Positions 25,262-34,576 are shown, counted from the stretch's first letter. The stretch is DNA of 64,000 nucleotides from an uncultured Clostridia bacterium (GCA_937895705.1 CALBKM010000027.1:1-64000); one strand, 5' to 3'. Program-made: numbers and translations. Notes: a model not told the origin generated them from the sequence alone.

Positions 25262-25303
25262 AAAAAAATCACCCATCCTTTTTGGAGGATGGGTGATTTT
25301 TTT
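25262..25303. terminator. Bidirectional terminator
   Basis: A perfect 17-base arm (A7 then ATC-ACCC-ATCC, 25262-25278) pairs with 25287-25303 around an 8-base loop. A-run and T-run on the two sides serve the convergent SGNH and antiporter genes. Confidence 0.9.
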
Positions 25304-25319
25304 GTATCTGCGTAAATAA

Positions 25320-26618
25320 CTATTTCCGCATTTCTTTTGCCTGTTCCAGCTTGTGCTTTCTACGATTCAATACATGCTCCGGAATCGGATGAATCTCGCC
25401 TGCGGTCATAAGAGCCTGTCTGGTGAGTAACGGTCCGAAGAGCTCGTAAATCAGAACCGCAAACAACGTAATATTTCGAATCAGATGTCCGTCTTCCCCA
25501 AGCTGCATTGCGGTGGCACACATACCGAGAGCTACACCGGCTTGAGGGAAGAGAGTAATACCTAAGTATTTGCAAATATTCGGCTCGCATTTTACTGCCT
25601 TTGCGGAGAAGAAGGTACCGAGGTACTTTCCGAGGCAACGGAACAAAATATAAACCGCACCGATAAATACGATGGCAACGTCCGTGAATACGCTTAGCTC
25701 CAACTCCGCGCCGCTGATAACAAAGAACAGTGCAAACAGCGGAGAGGTCCATTTGTCGGAGGCACCCATCAAATCGTGGGACAGCGGACAAAGGTTGCAG
25801 AATACGGTGCCGAGCATCATACATACCAAAAGAGAAGAGAAACTTACATGTACCGGCCCGATATGGAAATCAAGCATTGCCAGGGAAACCGTCAGGAAAA
25901 CAAACGCAATGGTGAGATTCAAACGGTTTGTATTGGAGTTAAACATTTTCTCCAACTGCGTTAACAGCCAGCCCATGACAGCACCCAGAAGCAGGGACGC
26001 AACAATCTCCACCAGCGGATTAACAATAATGGAAACCAAATCCACGGAACCGCTGATTAAGGTTTTGGAAATACCGAAGCAAACTGCAAATACAATCAAT
26101 CCCACTGCATCATCCAAGGCAACAATCGGCAGCAAAAGGTTTGTTAACGGTCCCTTTGCTTTGTACTGGCGAACGACCATAAGGGTAGCCGCAGGAGCGG
26201 TTGCGGTAGCGATGGCTCCGAGGGTAAGCAACTGCGGAACGGACAGCTTATCCGGCATAATAAAATGAATGACCAGCAATCCAAGGTCTACGCATAAGGT
26301 TGCGGCCAGTGCCTGGAAAATACCGATGGTAAAAGCTGCTTTACCGGTTTTCTTTAAATCCTCCAGACGGAATTCGTTGCCGATGGAGAATGCGATAAAT
26401 CCTAATGCAACCTCGGAAATCAGAGCAAGGTTGGTTACGTTTTCCATGGAAGAAAATCCCAGTCCGTCGATGTCTAATGCACCGAGACAATAAGGTCCGA
26501 TTAATACACCGGAAATTAAGTACGCCGTAACAGACGGCAATTTTAACGGTTTAAACAGTCGTGTCATAAGTAATCCGGCCAAAAGTGCAACGGATACCGA
26601 CAATAATACACTACTCAA
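25320..26618 (-). CDS. Cation:proton antiporter, CPA2/KefB-like
   Basis: 432 residues with about 12 membrane helices. N-terminal KLPSVTAYLISGVLIGP is the typical CPA2 motif, and LGAIATATAPAATLMVVRQ with LPIVALDDAVGLIVFA carries the TM5/6 ion-binding region with two neighbouring aspartates. No RCK/TrkA domain follows. Such proteins exchange Na+ or K+ for H+ across the cell membrane. The start is TTG 26618 with GAAGGCG upstream on the minus strand. It is divergent from the ABC transporter operon. Ion specificity is not readable. Confidence 0.9.
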   Translation of the reverse strand: MSSVLLSVSVALLAGLLMTRLFKPLKLPSVTAYLISGVLIGPYCLGALDIDGLGFSSMENVTNLALISEVALGFIAFSIGNEFRLEDLKKTGKAAFTIGIFQALAATLCVDLGLLVIHFIMPDKLSVPQLLTLGAIATATAPAATLMVVRQYKAKGPLTNLLLPIVALDDAVGLIVFAVCFGISKTLISGSVDLVSIIVNPLVEIVASLLLGAVMGWLLTQLEKMFNSNTNRLNLTIAFVFLTVSLAMLDFHIGPVHVSFSSLLVCMMLGTVFCNLCPLSHDLMGASDKWTSPLFALFFVISGAELELSVFTDVAIVFIGAVYILFRCLGKYLGTFFSAKAVKCEPNICKYLGITLFPQAGVALGMCATAMQLGEDGHLIRNITLFAVLIYELFGPLLTRQALMTAGEIHPIPEHVLNRRKHKLEQAKEMRK

Positions 26619-26702
26619 AGTGACGCCTTCTTTCTTTATTTTTTAGCCAAAAGCAAGTATACAACTCTTATCACGTAAAATCAAGAGGAATTGTACACAA
26701 AC

Positions 26703-26731
26703 TTGACAAAATAAGGAGAAAGATTTATATA
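26703..26731 (+). promoter_or_regulatory. Promoter of the sugar ABC transporter operon
   Basis: TTGACA (26703-26708), 17 bases and TATATA (26726-26731), in the divergent spacer and about 70 bases before the ATPase start. Confidence 0.6.
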
Positions 26732-26808
26732 TATTTTGTAGCAAGAAATTGAAATTGATGAAATAAAAGTATAAGAAATTACGCATAAGACAGTAAGAGA
26801 GGAAATCT

Positions 26809-27912
26809 ATGAAAGTCGTTTTACAGAATGTAACAAAAAAATTCCCGAATCGTAACAAGCGAGTCAAAGAAGACGTGATAGCGGTAAATCGGTTTAATGT
26901 GGAGATTCCGGACGGAAAATTAATCGGTCTTTTGGGACCTTCCGGTTGCGGAAAAAGCACGGCTTTAAATCTTCTTTCCGGACTTCTGAAACCAACGGAA
27001 GGACGTATTTTTTTCGGCGAGGACGATGTGACGAATCTTCCGGCAGAAAACCGCGGCGTAGGTCTGGTGTTTCAGAATTATGCGTTGTATCCGCATTTAA
27101 CAGTGTTACAGAATATTATGTTTCCGCTTCAGAATTTGAAAGGAGACCGGAAATTGACCAAGGAGGTCATGAAAGAAAAGGCCTACGAGGCGGCAAAGCT
27201 GGTACAGATTGACGAGCTGATGGACCGGAAACCGTCGGAGCTTTCCGGAGGTCAGCAACAGCGTGTGGCGATTGCGAGAGCACTGGTGAAGATGCCACGG
27301 ATTTTGCTTCTTGACGAGCCGCTTTCCAATCTGGATGCCAGACTGCGTTTGCAGACGAGAGAAGAGATTCGCAGAATCCAGAGAGAGACGAAGATTACGA
27401 CTATATTTGTAACCCATGACCAGGAAGAGGCTATGAGCATTTCCGATTTGATTATTGTCATGAAGGAAGGCAGTATTCACCAGATCGGTGCACCGCAGGA
27501 GGTGTACGACAATCCGGTGGACGGCTTTGTAGCGAAATTTCTGGGTACTCCGCCGATTAATATGTTCCGGGGCAGAGTAGAGGCCGGAACGCTATGGATC
27601 GGAGACGAAGCGGTGTTATCTGTAACAGGAGCACCGGAGGGTCCGGTGGCGGTGGGAATTCGTCCGGAGGGCTTTGTGCTGGATGAGAAGGGACCGCTTT
27701 CCTGTAAGTTGACGGAGATTGAAGTGATGGGCCGGGATGTGACGGTGGTATCCACTCACGAAGAGTCCGAAAATGTAGAGATTCGTTCCATTATCAGTGC
27801 GGAGAATAAGGTAGATCTGGCTTCGGAGAAGGTACGTTTTTCTTTAAAGCCGAATAAAGTGCTGTTGTTTGATACAAAGACCGATGAAAGAATCTATTTT
27901 ACCGCAAACTAA
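26809..27912 (+). CDS. ABC transporter ATP-binding protein, sugar (UgpC/MsmK) type
   Basis: 367 residues. Walker A is GPSGCGKS (near residues 43-50), the Q-loop lies in LVFQNYALYPH, the signature is LSGGQQQR, Walker B is RILLLDEPLSNLD and the switch histidine lies in FVTHDQEEAM. A C-terminal TOBE/OB domain (about 240-367) is typical of CUT1 carbohydrate importers. It is the first gene of a four-gene operon (ATPase, two permeases, binding protein). CUT1 operons often lack a dedicated ATPase, so its presence here makes a self-contained importer. The substrate is probably an oligosaccharide or glycerol-phosphate-like compound, by family. Confidence 0.93.
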   Translation: MKVVLQNVTKKFPNRNKRVKEDVIAVNRFNVEIPDGKLIGLLGPSGCGKSTALNLLSGLLKPTEGRIFFGEDDVTNLPAENRGVGLVFQNYALYPHLTVLQNIMFPLQNLKGDRKLTKEVMKEKAYEAAKLVQIDELMDRKPSELSGGQQQRVAIARALVKMPRILLLDEPLSNLDARLRLQTREEIRRIQRETKITTIFVTHDQEEAMSISDLIIVMKEGSIHQIGAPQEVYDNPVDGFVAKFLGTPPINMFRGRVEAGTLWIGDEAVLSVTGAPEGPVAVGIRPEGFVLDEKGPLSCKLTEIEVMGRDVTVVSTHEESENVEIRSIISAENKVDLASEKVRFSLKPNKVLLFDTKTDERIYFTAN

Positions 27913-27926
27913 CACAGGAGACGTTT

Positions 27927-28817
27927 ATGGAAAATAACAACAAAAAAGGTTGGTTGTACCTGATACCGGCGATTCTCTTTCTGGGGGTATTTATGGTATA
28001 CCCGTTAATCGATGTATTGATTTATTCCGTGGAGGAAGGCTTCAATTTTGCATCGGGCGAGTCCTTCGGCGTAGGCTTTTACAACTATTCCTATGTATTA
28101 CACGATACTTATTTTTTGCAGGCCGTAAAGAATACCTTTATTCTGGTGTTAATTACGGTGCCTGTGTCCACGGGACTGGCGCTTCTCATTTCGGCAGGGC
28201 TGGCATCTATTACAAAGTTAAAGGAACTGTTTCAGACGATTTACTTCCTGCCTTATGTGACCAATACTCTGGCAGTGGGCCTGGTGTTTATGATTTTGTT
28301 TAAAAAGACGCCGTATTCCGACGGTATGATAAACGTACTGATTCAGGCCTTCGGAGGAAATTCGGTGGATTTCCTTGACGGTACTTACGCAGCGAAGATG
28401 TTTGTACTGTGTGCCTATACCGTATGGGTGGTGTTGCCGTTTAAGGTGTTGATTTTAACTAGTGCGCTGGCTTCCGTGAAACAGGATTATTACAATGCGG
28501 CAAAGGTGGACGGCACATCAAAGGCCCGGATCTTTTTCCGAATTACCCTGCCGATGATTTCGCCGACGGTGTTTTATCTGGTCATTACCGGATTTATCGG
28601 AGCGTTTAAAGCTTACAGCGATGCGGTGGCTCTGTTCGGTACGGATCTGAACGCTGCGGGCATGAATACCATGGTAGGCTATATTTACGATATGCTGTAC
28701 GGCGATTCCGGCGGATATCCGTCCTTTGCTTCTGCGGCGGCCATTGTACTGTTTTCGATTATACTGACCATTACGTGCATTAATCTGCTGGTAAGCAAAA
28801 AGCACGTACACTATTAA
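27927..28817 (+). CDS. Sugar ABC transporter permease, UgpA/MalF type
   Basis: 296 residues with six membrane helices. The EAA loop that docks on the ATPase reads NAAKVDGTSKARIFFRITLP. The N-terminal GWLYLIPAILFLGVFMVYP is typical of CUT1 permease 1. It starts 14 bases after the ATPase stop behind CAGGAGA and pairs with the next gene to form the membrane channel. Confidence 0.92.
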   Translation: MENNNKKGWLYLIPAILFLGVFMVYPLIDVLIYSVEEGFNFASGESFGVGFYNYSYVLHDTYFLQAVKNTFILVLITVPVSTGLALLISAGLASITKLKELFQTIYFLPYVTNTLAVGLVFMILFKKTPYSDGMINVLIQAFGGNSVDFLDGTYAAKMFVLCAYTVWVVLPFKVLILTSALASVKQDYYNAAKVDGTSKARIFFRITLPMISPTVFYLVITGFIGAFKAYSDAVALFGTDLNAAGMNTMVGYIYDMLYGDSGGYPSFASAAAIVLFSIILTITCINLLVSKKHVHY

Positions 28818-28822
28818 GAGGG

Positions 28823-29704
28823 ATGTCTATGGAAAAAAAGCCTACTTATAAAAAAATCGAACAAGCGGCAAAGGTACGGAATACTCTCGGTAAGACAGTG
28901 ATTTATATGCTTTTGTTGGTATGGGCAGTCATTGTGCTGTTTCCGTTTTACTGGATGGTACTGACCTCGGTGAAAAGCTACGGAGCCTATAATTCCGAGT
29001 ATATACCGAAGTTTTTTACCTTGTCGCCTACTTTTCAAAATTATATCGATGCCTTTACGGAGGTGCCTCTGGCGAAATATTTCTTAAATACGGTTATTTT
29101 TACGGTAGCAACCACCGGGTTAATGCTTATTGTTATCGTGTTTGCGGCCTTTGCTTTTGCCAGACTGCAGTTCCGAGGAAAAGACCTTGTATTTACGCTG
29201 TTTTTGGCACTTATGATGGTGCCGAACGAGCTGGTGGTAATTACAAATTTCGTTACGATTACGAATATGGACTTGCGGAATACTTTTCTGGGATTGATTT
29301 TACCGTCGGTGACCTCGGTATTCTACATTTATCTTCTTAAGGAGAACTTTGCCCAGGTGCCGGACGAGCTGTATTATGCGGCAAAGGTGGACGCCACCTC
29401 GGATTTAAAATATCTGTTTAAGGTGTTGTTGCCGATTTGCAAGCCGACGGTGGTGACTATTGTGATTCTTAAAGTCATCGAATGTTGGAATTCCTACGTG
29501 TGGCCGAGGTTGATTACGGATGACAAGAATTATTTTCTTGTATCAAACGGCATTCAGGAAATCCGGGAAAACGGCTTCGGTCGGGAAAACATACCGGCTA
29601 TGATGGCGGCAGTAGTGGTAATTTCGCTTCCGCTGATTATCCTGTTTCTGGTATTTCGAAAGAAAATTATGGCCGGCGTATCCAGAGGAGGTACCAAGGG
29701 ATGA
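28823..29704 (+). CDS. Sugar ABC transporter permease, UgpE/MalG type
   Basis: 293 residues with six membrane helices. The EAA loop is YAAKVDATSDLKYLFKVLLP, and the N-terminal ILFPFYWMVLTSVK-like segment is typical of CUT1 permease 2. It overlaps the binding-protein gene by four bases (ATGA), so expression is coupled. It forms a heterodimer with the product of 27927. Confidence 0.92.
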   Translation: MSMEKKPTYKKIEQAAKVRNTLGKTVIYMLLLVWAVIVLFPFYWMVLTSVKSYGAYNSEYIPKFFTLSPTFQNYIDAFTEVPLAKYFLNTVIFTVATTGLMLIVIVFAAFAFARLQFRGKDLVFTLFLALMMVPNELVVITNFVTITNMDLRNTFLGLILPSVTSVFYIYLLKENFAQVPDELYYAAKVDATSDLKYLFKVLLPICKPTVVTIVILKVIECWNSYVWPRLITDDKNYFLVSNGIQEIRENGFGRENIPAMMAAVVVISLPLIILFLVFRKKIMAGVSRGGTKG

Positions 29705-31314
29705 GAAAACAGAGAAAGCGTTATTTGATTGGACTTTTTACCTGTTTGGTGTGCCTGACGGTATTTAGCGGTTGTCACGGTTCCATGGGACAGAGTGAGT
29801 TTGCCGTACCGGAAAACTTTGATGAGACAATGCAACATGAGATTACGTTCTGGGCAAAAAACGATACCAACAAAACACAGACGGAGATTTACGAAAAAGC
29901 CATTCGGGATTTTGAAACTTTATATCCGAATGTGAAGGTGAATTTACGTTTGTATACGGATTACGGACGAATATATAATGACGTGATTACCAATATTTCC
30001 ACCGGAACTACGCCGAATGTGTGTATTACCTATCCGGACCATATTGCCACCTATCTGACGGGTAATAATTGTGTGATACCCCTTGATAAGCTGATGGAGG
30101 ACGAACGGTTCGGTCTGGGGGGCAGTGAGGTACGGTTTGACGGACCGTCTGCGGAAGAGATGATTCCGCAGTTTCTTGAGGAATGTTCTTTTGGGGAACA
30201 TTATTATGCGGTGCCGTTTATGCGTTCCACGGAAGCCTGCTATATTAATAAAACCTATGTGGAAAAGCTGGGCTATGAAGTGCCGGAGGAACTGACCTGG
30301 GAGTTCATCTGGGAGGTGTCCGAGGCAGCAACGGCGAAGGATACCGAAGGAAACTATCTTGTAAACGGGCAGAAAGTATTGGTTCCGTTTATTTATAAGT
30401 CCACGGACAATATGATGATTCAGATGTTGAAACAGGCGGAAGCGGGCTATTCCGACGAAAGCGGTAACGTGTTGATTTTTAATGATACCACAAAGAATAT
30501 TTTATTTGATGTGGCGGAGCATGCGGAAAGCGGAGCGTTTTCCACCTTTAAGATTGTAGGATATCCGGCAAATTTCTTAAATGCGGGACAGTGTATTTTT
30601 GCCATCGACTCCACGGCGGGAGCTACCTGGATGGGTAGTGAGGCTCCTCTTTGCGATATCAGTGAGGACAAGCTGGTACAGTTTGAAACAGAGGTGCGGA
30701 TGTTACCACAGCTCGACCCGGTACATCCGCAGATGATTTCCCAGGGACCGTCGGTTTGCATTTTTAATAAAGAGGACCCGCAGGAGGTGTTGGCATCCTG
30801 GTTGTTTATGCAGTATCTTCTGACCAATGAAGTACAGATTGCCTACGCACAGACGGAAGGTTATGTGCCGGTAACGGAAAAAGCGCAGAAAGCGGAAGTT
30901 TATCTTGACTATTTGGCACGAGGCGGCGAAGATAACGAGCTGTATTATGATATCAAGATTCAGGCTTCAAAGCTTTTGCTTGAAAATGTGGATCATACCT
31001 TTGTAACGCCGGTGTTTAACGGGTCTGCTTCCCTTCGAAACGCCGCAGGTCAGATGATTGAAGAGGTGACAAAGGCGGTGCGTCGAAAGAAAGAGGTAAA
31101 CGAGACCTTTGTGGAGTCGTTGTTTGAAGATATGACTTCTTTGTACCGGTTGGACCAGAAAAGCGGTATGGACACCGGGAAAAAAGAGTTGGGAGCTTTA
31201 CCGGGAACAGCGGTAGCTCTGCTTGTTGCTCTGGCGGCAGCCTGGGCCGGTATGGGACTTTATGTGGGGCTTTCTTATCTCAAAAGGAAGAGAAAATCCA
31301 AAGAGACACATTGA
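29701..31314 (+). CDS. ABC transporter substrate-binding lipoprotein with C-terminal membrane anchor
   Basis: 537 residues. The N-terminus is a lipoprotein signal with lipobox-like FSGC (Cys near residue 22), followed by a family-1 extracellular solute-binding fold (HEITFWAKNDTNKTQTEIYE, TPNVCITYPDHIATYL, YAVPFMRSTEACYIN). Unusually, the protein ends in a second membrane segment (ALLVALAAAWAGMGLYVGL) and a basic tail KRKRKSKE. A lipid anchor plus a transmembrane tail would tether it at both ends. It is last in the operon and overlaps permease 2 by four bases. Confidence 0.88.
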   Translation: MRKQRKRYLIGLFTCLVCLTVFSGCHGSMGQSEFAVPENFDETMQHEITFWAKNDTNKTQTEIYEKAIRDFETLYPNVKVNLRLYTDYGRIYNDVITNISTGTTPNVCITYPDHIATYLTGNNCVIPLDKLMEDERFGLGGSEVRFDGPSAEEMIPQFLEECSFGEHYYAVPFMRSTEACYINKTYVEKLGYEVPEELTWEFIWEVSEAATAKDTEGNYLVNGQKVLVPFIYKSTDNMMIQMLKQAEAGYSDESGNVLIFNDTTKNILFDVAEHAESGAFSTFKIVGYPANFLNAGQCIFAIDSTAGATWMGSEAPLCDISEDKLVQFETEVRMLPQLDPVHPQMISQGPSVCIFNKEDPQEVLASWLFMQYLLTNEVQIAYAQTEGYVPVTEKAQKAEVYLDYLARGGEDNELYYDIKIQASKLLLENVDHTFVTPVFNGSASLRNAAGQMIEEVTKAVRRKKEVNETFVESLFEDMTSLYRLDQKSGMDTGKKELGALPGTAVALLVALAAAWAGMGLYVGLSYLKRKRKSKETH

Positions 31315-31338
31315 CTTATTTTGAAATATGTGTATAAT
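31311..31338 (+). promoter_or_regulatory. Sigma-A promoter overlapping the binding-protein stop
   Basis: TTGACT (31311-31316) overlaps the stop codon of the upstream gene; a 16-base spacer and TATAAT (31333-31338) follow. It drives the lipoprotein gene at 31380. Confidence 0.75.
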
Positions 31339-31379
31339 CTATGTTGTTTATTTCACTTTGAATGAAAAGGAGAATGAAA

Positions 31380-32207
31380 ATGAGAAAGATATTGGTTTTG
31401 GCAGCATGTACGTTACTTGCGGTTGCATGTATCGGCTGCGGTAAGAAGGAAAAAGAGGAAAACAAGGTAACTCCGGAACCTACCGCAACTGCGGCAGCAG
31501 AGAACAATAATGATGCAAACAACGGCGACAATGCAACTACCGATGTAGATGCAAAGTCCGAAGGCGTTATGACCCACGCAGAGTATGTAGCAGCAGCGCT
31601 GGATACCGAAGTGGTAATCGAGACCTATGTACAGGCAAAGCAGTCCTGGTGGGAAGATAAGGCTACCGTTTATACCCAGGATAAGGACGGCGCATATTTC
31701 CTGTACAACATGGCTTGTTCCGCAGAGGATTATGAAAAGCTTGTTCCTGGTACCAAGATCAAGGTAACCGGTTACAAGGCAGAGTGGTCCGGTGAGGTGG
31801 AAGTGGTAGATGCTACCTTCGAGATTATTGATGGCGCTTCTTACATCGCTCCGGTAAAGGACGTTACTTCCTTACTGGGTACCGATGAGTTAATTAAGCA
31901 TCAGAACGAGTTTGTAGCATTCAAGGGTATGACCGTAGAAGCGGTTGGTAAGGATGCAGACGGTAACGATTTGGCATTCTGGTACGGCTGGGAAAATTCC
32001 GGACAGGACGGGGATGATTTGTATTTCAGCGTATCCTTAGGCGATGCTACATATACCTTCACCGTAGAGTCCTATCTGTGCAACAATACCACAGATGTAT
32101 ACGCAGCAGTTGAGAACTTAAAGATCGGTGACACGGTAGACATGGAAGGTTTCCTGTACTGGTATGAGGGCGTAAATCCGCACATCACCTCCGTGACTGT
32201 AAAATAA
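31380..32207 (+). CDS. Lipoprotein with probable OB-fold domain
   Basis: 275 residues. A lipoprotein signal (MRKILVLAACTLLAVACIGC) is followed by a low-complexity Pro/Thr/Ala/Asn linker (about 25-60) and a domain of about 200 residues with two repeats of an OB-fold-like pattern: VVIETYVQAKQSWW, LVPGTKIKVTGYKAEW, and EFVAFKGMTVEAVG, LKIGDTVDMEGFLYW. It is anchored outside the cell. ATG 31380 is chosen because AAAGGAG lies 8 bases upstream; earlier ATGs lie on or before that site. It is a single-gene unit with promoter and terminator. Its role is unknown. Confidence 0.78.
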   Translation: MRKILVLAACTLLAVACIGCGKKEKEENKVTPEPTATAAAENNNDANNGDNATTDVDAKSEGVMTHAEYVAAALDTEVVIETYVQAKQSWWEDKATVYTQDKDGAYFLYNMACSAEDYEKLVPGTKIKVTGYKAEWSGEVEVVDATFEIIDGASYIAPVKDVTSLLGTDELIKHQNEFVAFKGMTVEAVGKDADGNDLAFWYGWENSGQDGDDLYFSVSLGDATYTFTVESYLCNNTTDVYAAVENLKIGDTVDMEGFLYWYEGVNPHITSVTVK

Positions 32208-32220
32208 TAAGAGAAAACGA

Positions 32221-32266
32221 AGTGGAGCAACGCAAGAAGATGCGTCGCTCCACTTTTTCTTTTCTT
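32221..32266 (+). terminator. Terminator of the lipoprotein gene
   Basis: 32221-32234 pairs with 32241-32254 (14 positions, one mismatch), followed by a long T/C tract. Confidence 0.85.
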
Positions 32267-32314
32267 TTATAAAACACAAATGAAAAAGTTGCACATTTTA
32301 TCATTACTTGATGA

Positions 32315-33370
32315 TTATTTTTTCCTCTTTAACACTACTAAAGAAATAGCAACAAGTAATACAATGCCAACACATACAGAAGAAATCAATAATGCTTTGT
32401 TTTCTTTCGTATCGGAAGTTTTTTCTACATTTTGTTCTCCATTATTTTCAGGAGAAATTGTAGGGGTTACAGTTTGTGTTACGTCAGGATTCGTTGTTGG
32501 TTTAGGCGTAACAGTTGCTTCCGGAATCGGTGTCGGAGTTGCTGTCGGAACCGGTGTCGGAGTTGCCGTCGGAACCGGTGTCGGGGTTGCCGTTGGTTCC
32601 GGTGTCGGAGTTGCCGTCGGAACCGGTGTCGGAGTTGCCGTCGGAACCGGTGTCGGGGTTGCCGTTGGTTCCGGTGTCGGAGTTGACGTTGGAATCGGTG
32701 TTACAGTAGGCTTAGGCGTAGATGTAGGTTTGCTAGAACCATTAGAAAAATAAGCAAAATACTCGTCTTCTGTCGGATAAGTATAATCAAGGTCCACGTA
32801 ATACACAACCTTTGTTTTTAAACAAAACACGACATCTTTGTCGGGATTAAACTCATTTTCATTAGTTTGAAATATAACGTAATAATAACTTGGACCACCA
32901 ACATTGTCAATGAAATCAAAACAGATGCATTCGGACTCTACGTTCTCATTAAGTTCCACAGCTTCTCCAAAACATTGAAGAATATCAAGAGTAAAATTAC
33001 AATAATCAAAGTTCTTTACTTCTTTCCTTATGGTATTTTGGATGTAGATTTTTCCTGCTGTATATACCGGAACTTCGTAGGTCTTACCATACATTTCCAG
33101 TTCAGTTGTTTCGCCTTCAATCCTATATATTCTATTATAAAATCTTTCAGTAAGAATTTTATTATAGTAAGGCTTAAAACGCTTTAACAATGAAAATTTT
33201 TGATTACCATTATCTAAAAACAGCTGATTGTACTCGTTGAAAGTGACAAAGACACTTTCATAAGTATTGTTGGTGTCAACAGGTCTATTAATGTCCTTAG
33301 CAAAAGCTTTCTGACAAGGTAACAAGATTACACCTAAGGCTACTAAAATTAAAATAAAAAGTTTCTTCAT
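32315..33370 (-). CDS. Wall-spanning protein with Pro/Thr repeat and C-terminal anchor
   Basis: 351 residues. A signal peptide (KKLFILILVALGVILLPCQKAFA) is followed by an ectodomain of about 190 residues of unknown family, a repeat region of TPTPVPTA/TPTPEPTA octads, then a C-terminal membrane helix (LISSVCVGIVLLVAISLVVL) and KRKK. No LPxTG is present. The Pro/Thr stretch probably spans the peptidoglycan. ATG 33370 follows AAAGGAG at a good distance. The ectodomain coding sequence is clearly more AT-rich than its neighbours, suggesting separate origin. Confidence 0.78.
   Translation of the reverse strand: MKKLFILILVALGVILLPCQKAFAKDINRPVDTNNTYESVFVTFNEYNQLFLDNGNQKFSLLKRFKPYYNKILTERFYNRIYRIEGETTELEMYGKTYEVPVYTAGKIYIQNTIRKEVKNFDYCNFTLDILQCFGEAVELNENVESECICFDFIDNVGGPSYYYVIFQTNENEFNPDKDVVFCLKTKVVYYVDLDYTYPTEDEYFAYFSNGSSKPTSTPKPTVTPIPTSTPTPEPTATPTPVPTATPTPVPTATPTPEPTATPTPVPTATPTPVPTATPTPIPEATVTPKPTTNPDVTQTVTPTISPENNGEQNVEKTSDTKENKALLISSVCVGIVLLVAISLVVLKRKK
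32523..32700. repeat. 24-base tandem repeat encoding the Pro/Thr linker
   Basis: About seven copies of a 24-base unit, in a higher-order 72-base pattern (one Glu-type and two Val-type octads). It lies inside the wall-protein gene and likely varies in copy number by slippage. The long plus-strand frame of Gly/Val repeats over it is a shadow. Confidence 0.85.
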
Positions 33371-33502
33371 ATATATCTCTCCTTTCAAAATGAAATAATA
33401 AAGTTACAAGGTTAACTCCAAACCAAAAAACTATCATGATTATATAACAACTAACAAAAAAAAGTAAATGATATTTTGATATTAATACGATTCTTAAATT
33501 AT

Positions 33503-33542
33503 CGGAGCCGGCTGAATTCATTCAGCCGGCTCCGGTTTTTTT
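33503..33542 (+). terminator. Strong intrinsic terminator facing plus
   Basis: A perfect 14-bp stem (33503-33516 with 33521-33534) has a TTCA loop and then GT7. The T-run is on the plus-strand side, although both flanking genes are on the minus strand. For the degV transcript (minus) the hairpin is present but has only a weak U-tract. Confidence 0.7.
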
Positions 33543-33551
33543 ATACTATGT

Positions 33552-34442
33552 TTACTTTTCTTCCTTTACTGCCGGTTTTAACTTCCCGTAGTAGAGCAAT
33601 CCCAGTGCGCCCGGACCTGCATGGGTGCCGATGCTCGGACTGATGTCGTTGATGATAATGTTGGTAAAGCCGGTTTCTGCTTTTACCAGTTCCGCCACGG
33701 TGTTAGCGTCTTCTAAGCAGTTTCCGTGTACGATACCTACCGGAACGGAAGTGTCCGGTGTATCTTCCAGGGTATCCTTCATTCGGTCCACCAGAGTACG
33801 GATGGATTTCTTTCTGCCTCTTGCGGTGCCGTCGGAGATTAGTGTTCCGGCATTTGTTACCGTAAGGAACGGCTTTAAGTTCAGCGCGCTTCCTACGAGA
33901 GCGGTGGTTTTGCTGACACGACCGCCGCGCTGTAAGTGGAATAAATCGTCTACGGTAAACTGTACGTTGATGTGTTGTTTATAGTGTTCCAAATCGGTTA
34001 CAATTTCCTCATAGGAGCATCCTTTTTCTTTTAAGTCCGTGGCGTGAAGTAATAAAATGGTTTCACCCAAAGAAACGTTTAGAGAATCGATGACAGTAAT
34101 TTTTGCATCCGGATACTCTTCGCGCAATTCGTTTGCAACCATACACACATTGTTGTAGCTGCCGCTTAAGGCGGAGGAAAATGCAATATGGATAATATCT
34201 AACCCTTTATCTAATACGGCACGGAATTTGTCTTCGATAACGGCAGGATTATTTGCCTGGGATTGCGGAAGCTCGCCGTTTTTCATGCGCTCATAGAACT
34301 CGGCCGGCGGCATATGAAGCTCGTTTCCGTATACGGTATCTCCGAAGGAGTAGTACTGCGGAATAATAACGGTTCCCAGTTTTTTTACATAGTCCTGCGG
34401 TAAATCGGAATTGGAATCTGTGGTAATCATAAAGTCTCTCAT
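33552..34442 (-). CDS. DegV family fatty-acid-binding protein
   Basis: 296 residues with the DegV hallmarks: ITTDSNSDLPQDYVKKLG at the N-terminus, SQANNPAVIEDKF, AFSSALSGSYNNVCM and FTVDDLFHLQRGGRVSKTTA. DegV/FakB proteins bind a fatty acid and, in Gram-positives, present it to the FakA kinase for phosphorylation and phospholipid synthesis. No fakA is nearby. The ATG at 34442 follows AAAGGGGAAC on the minus strand. Confidence 0.92.
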   Translation of the reverse strand: MRDFMITTDSNSDLPQDYVKKLGTVIIPQYYSFGDTVYGNELHMPPAEFYERMKNGELPQSQANNPAVIEDKFRAVLDKGLDIIHIAFSSALSGSYNNVCMVANELREEYPDAKITVIDSLNVSLGETILLLHATDLKEKGCSYEEIVTDLEHYKQHINVQFTVDDLFHLQRGGRVSKTTALVGSALNLKPFLTVTNAGTLISDGTARGRKKSIRTLVDRMKDTLEDTPDTSVPVGIVHGNCLEDANTVAELVKAETGFTNIIINDISPSIGTHAGPGALGLLYYGKLKPAVKEEK

Positions 34443-34576
34443 GGATAAGTTCCCCTTTCATTTATCAGCTTGTACATTAAGTTAGTACGGTAAACGGGGA
34501 AAAGGTTACAAAGAAATTGTCAAAGTAAGCATTTTTTTAGCTTTTTCGGCGCAAAGGAAAAGTCATCCTGTAAAAA

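Noticed and set aside
32280..32753. Plus-strand frame encoding Gly/Val repeats over the wall-protein gene
   Set aside because: It is the complement of the Pro/Thr repeat of the minus-strand gene; no ribosome site of its own fits and the non-repeat part looks random.
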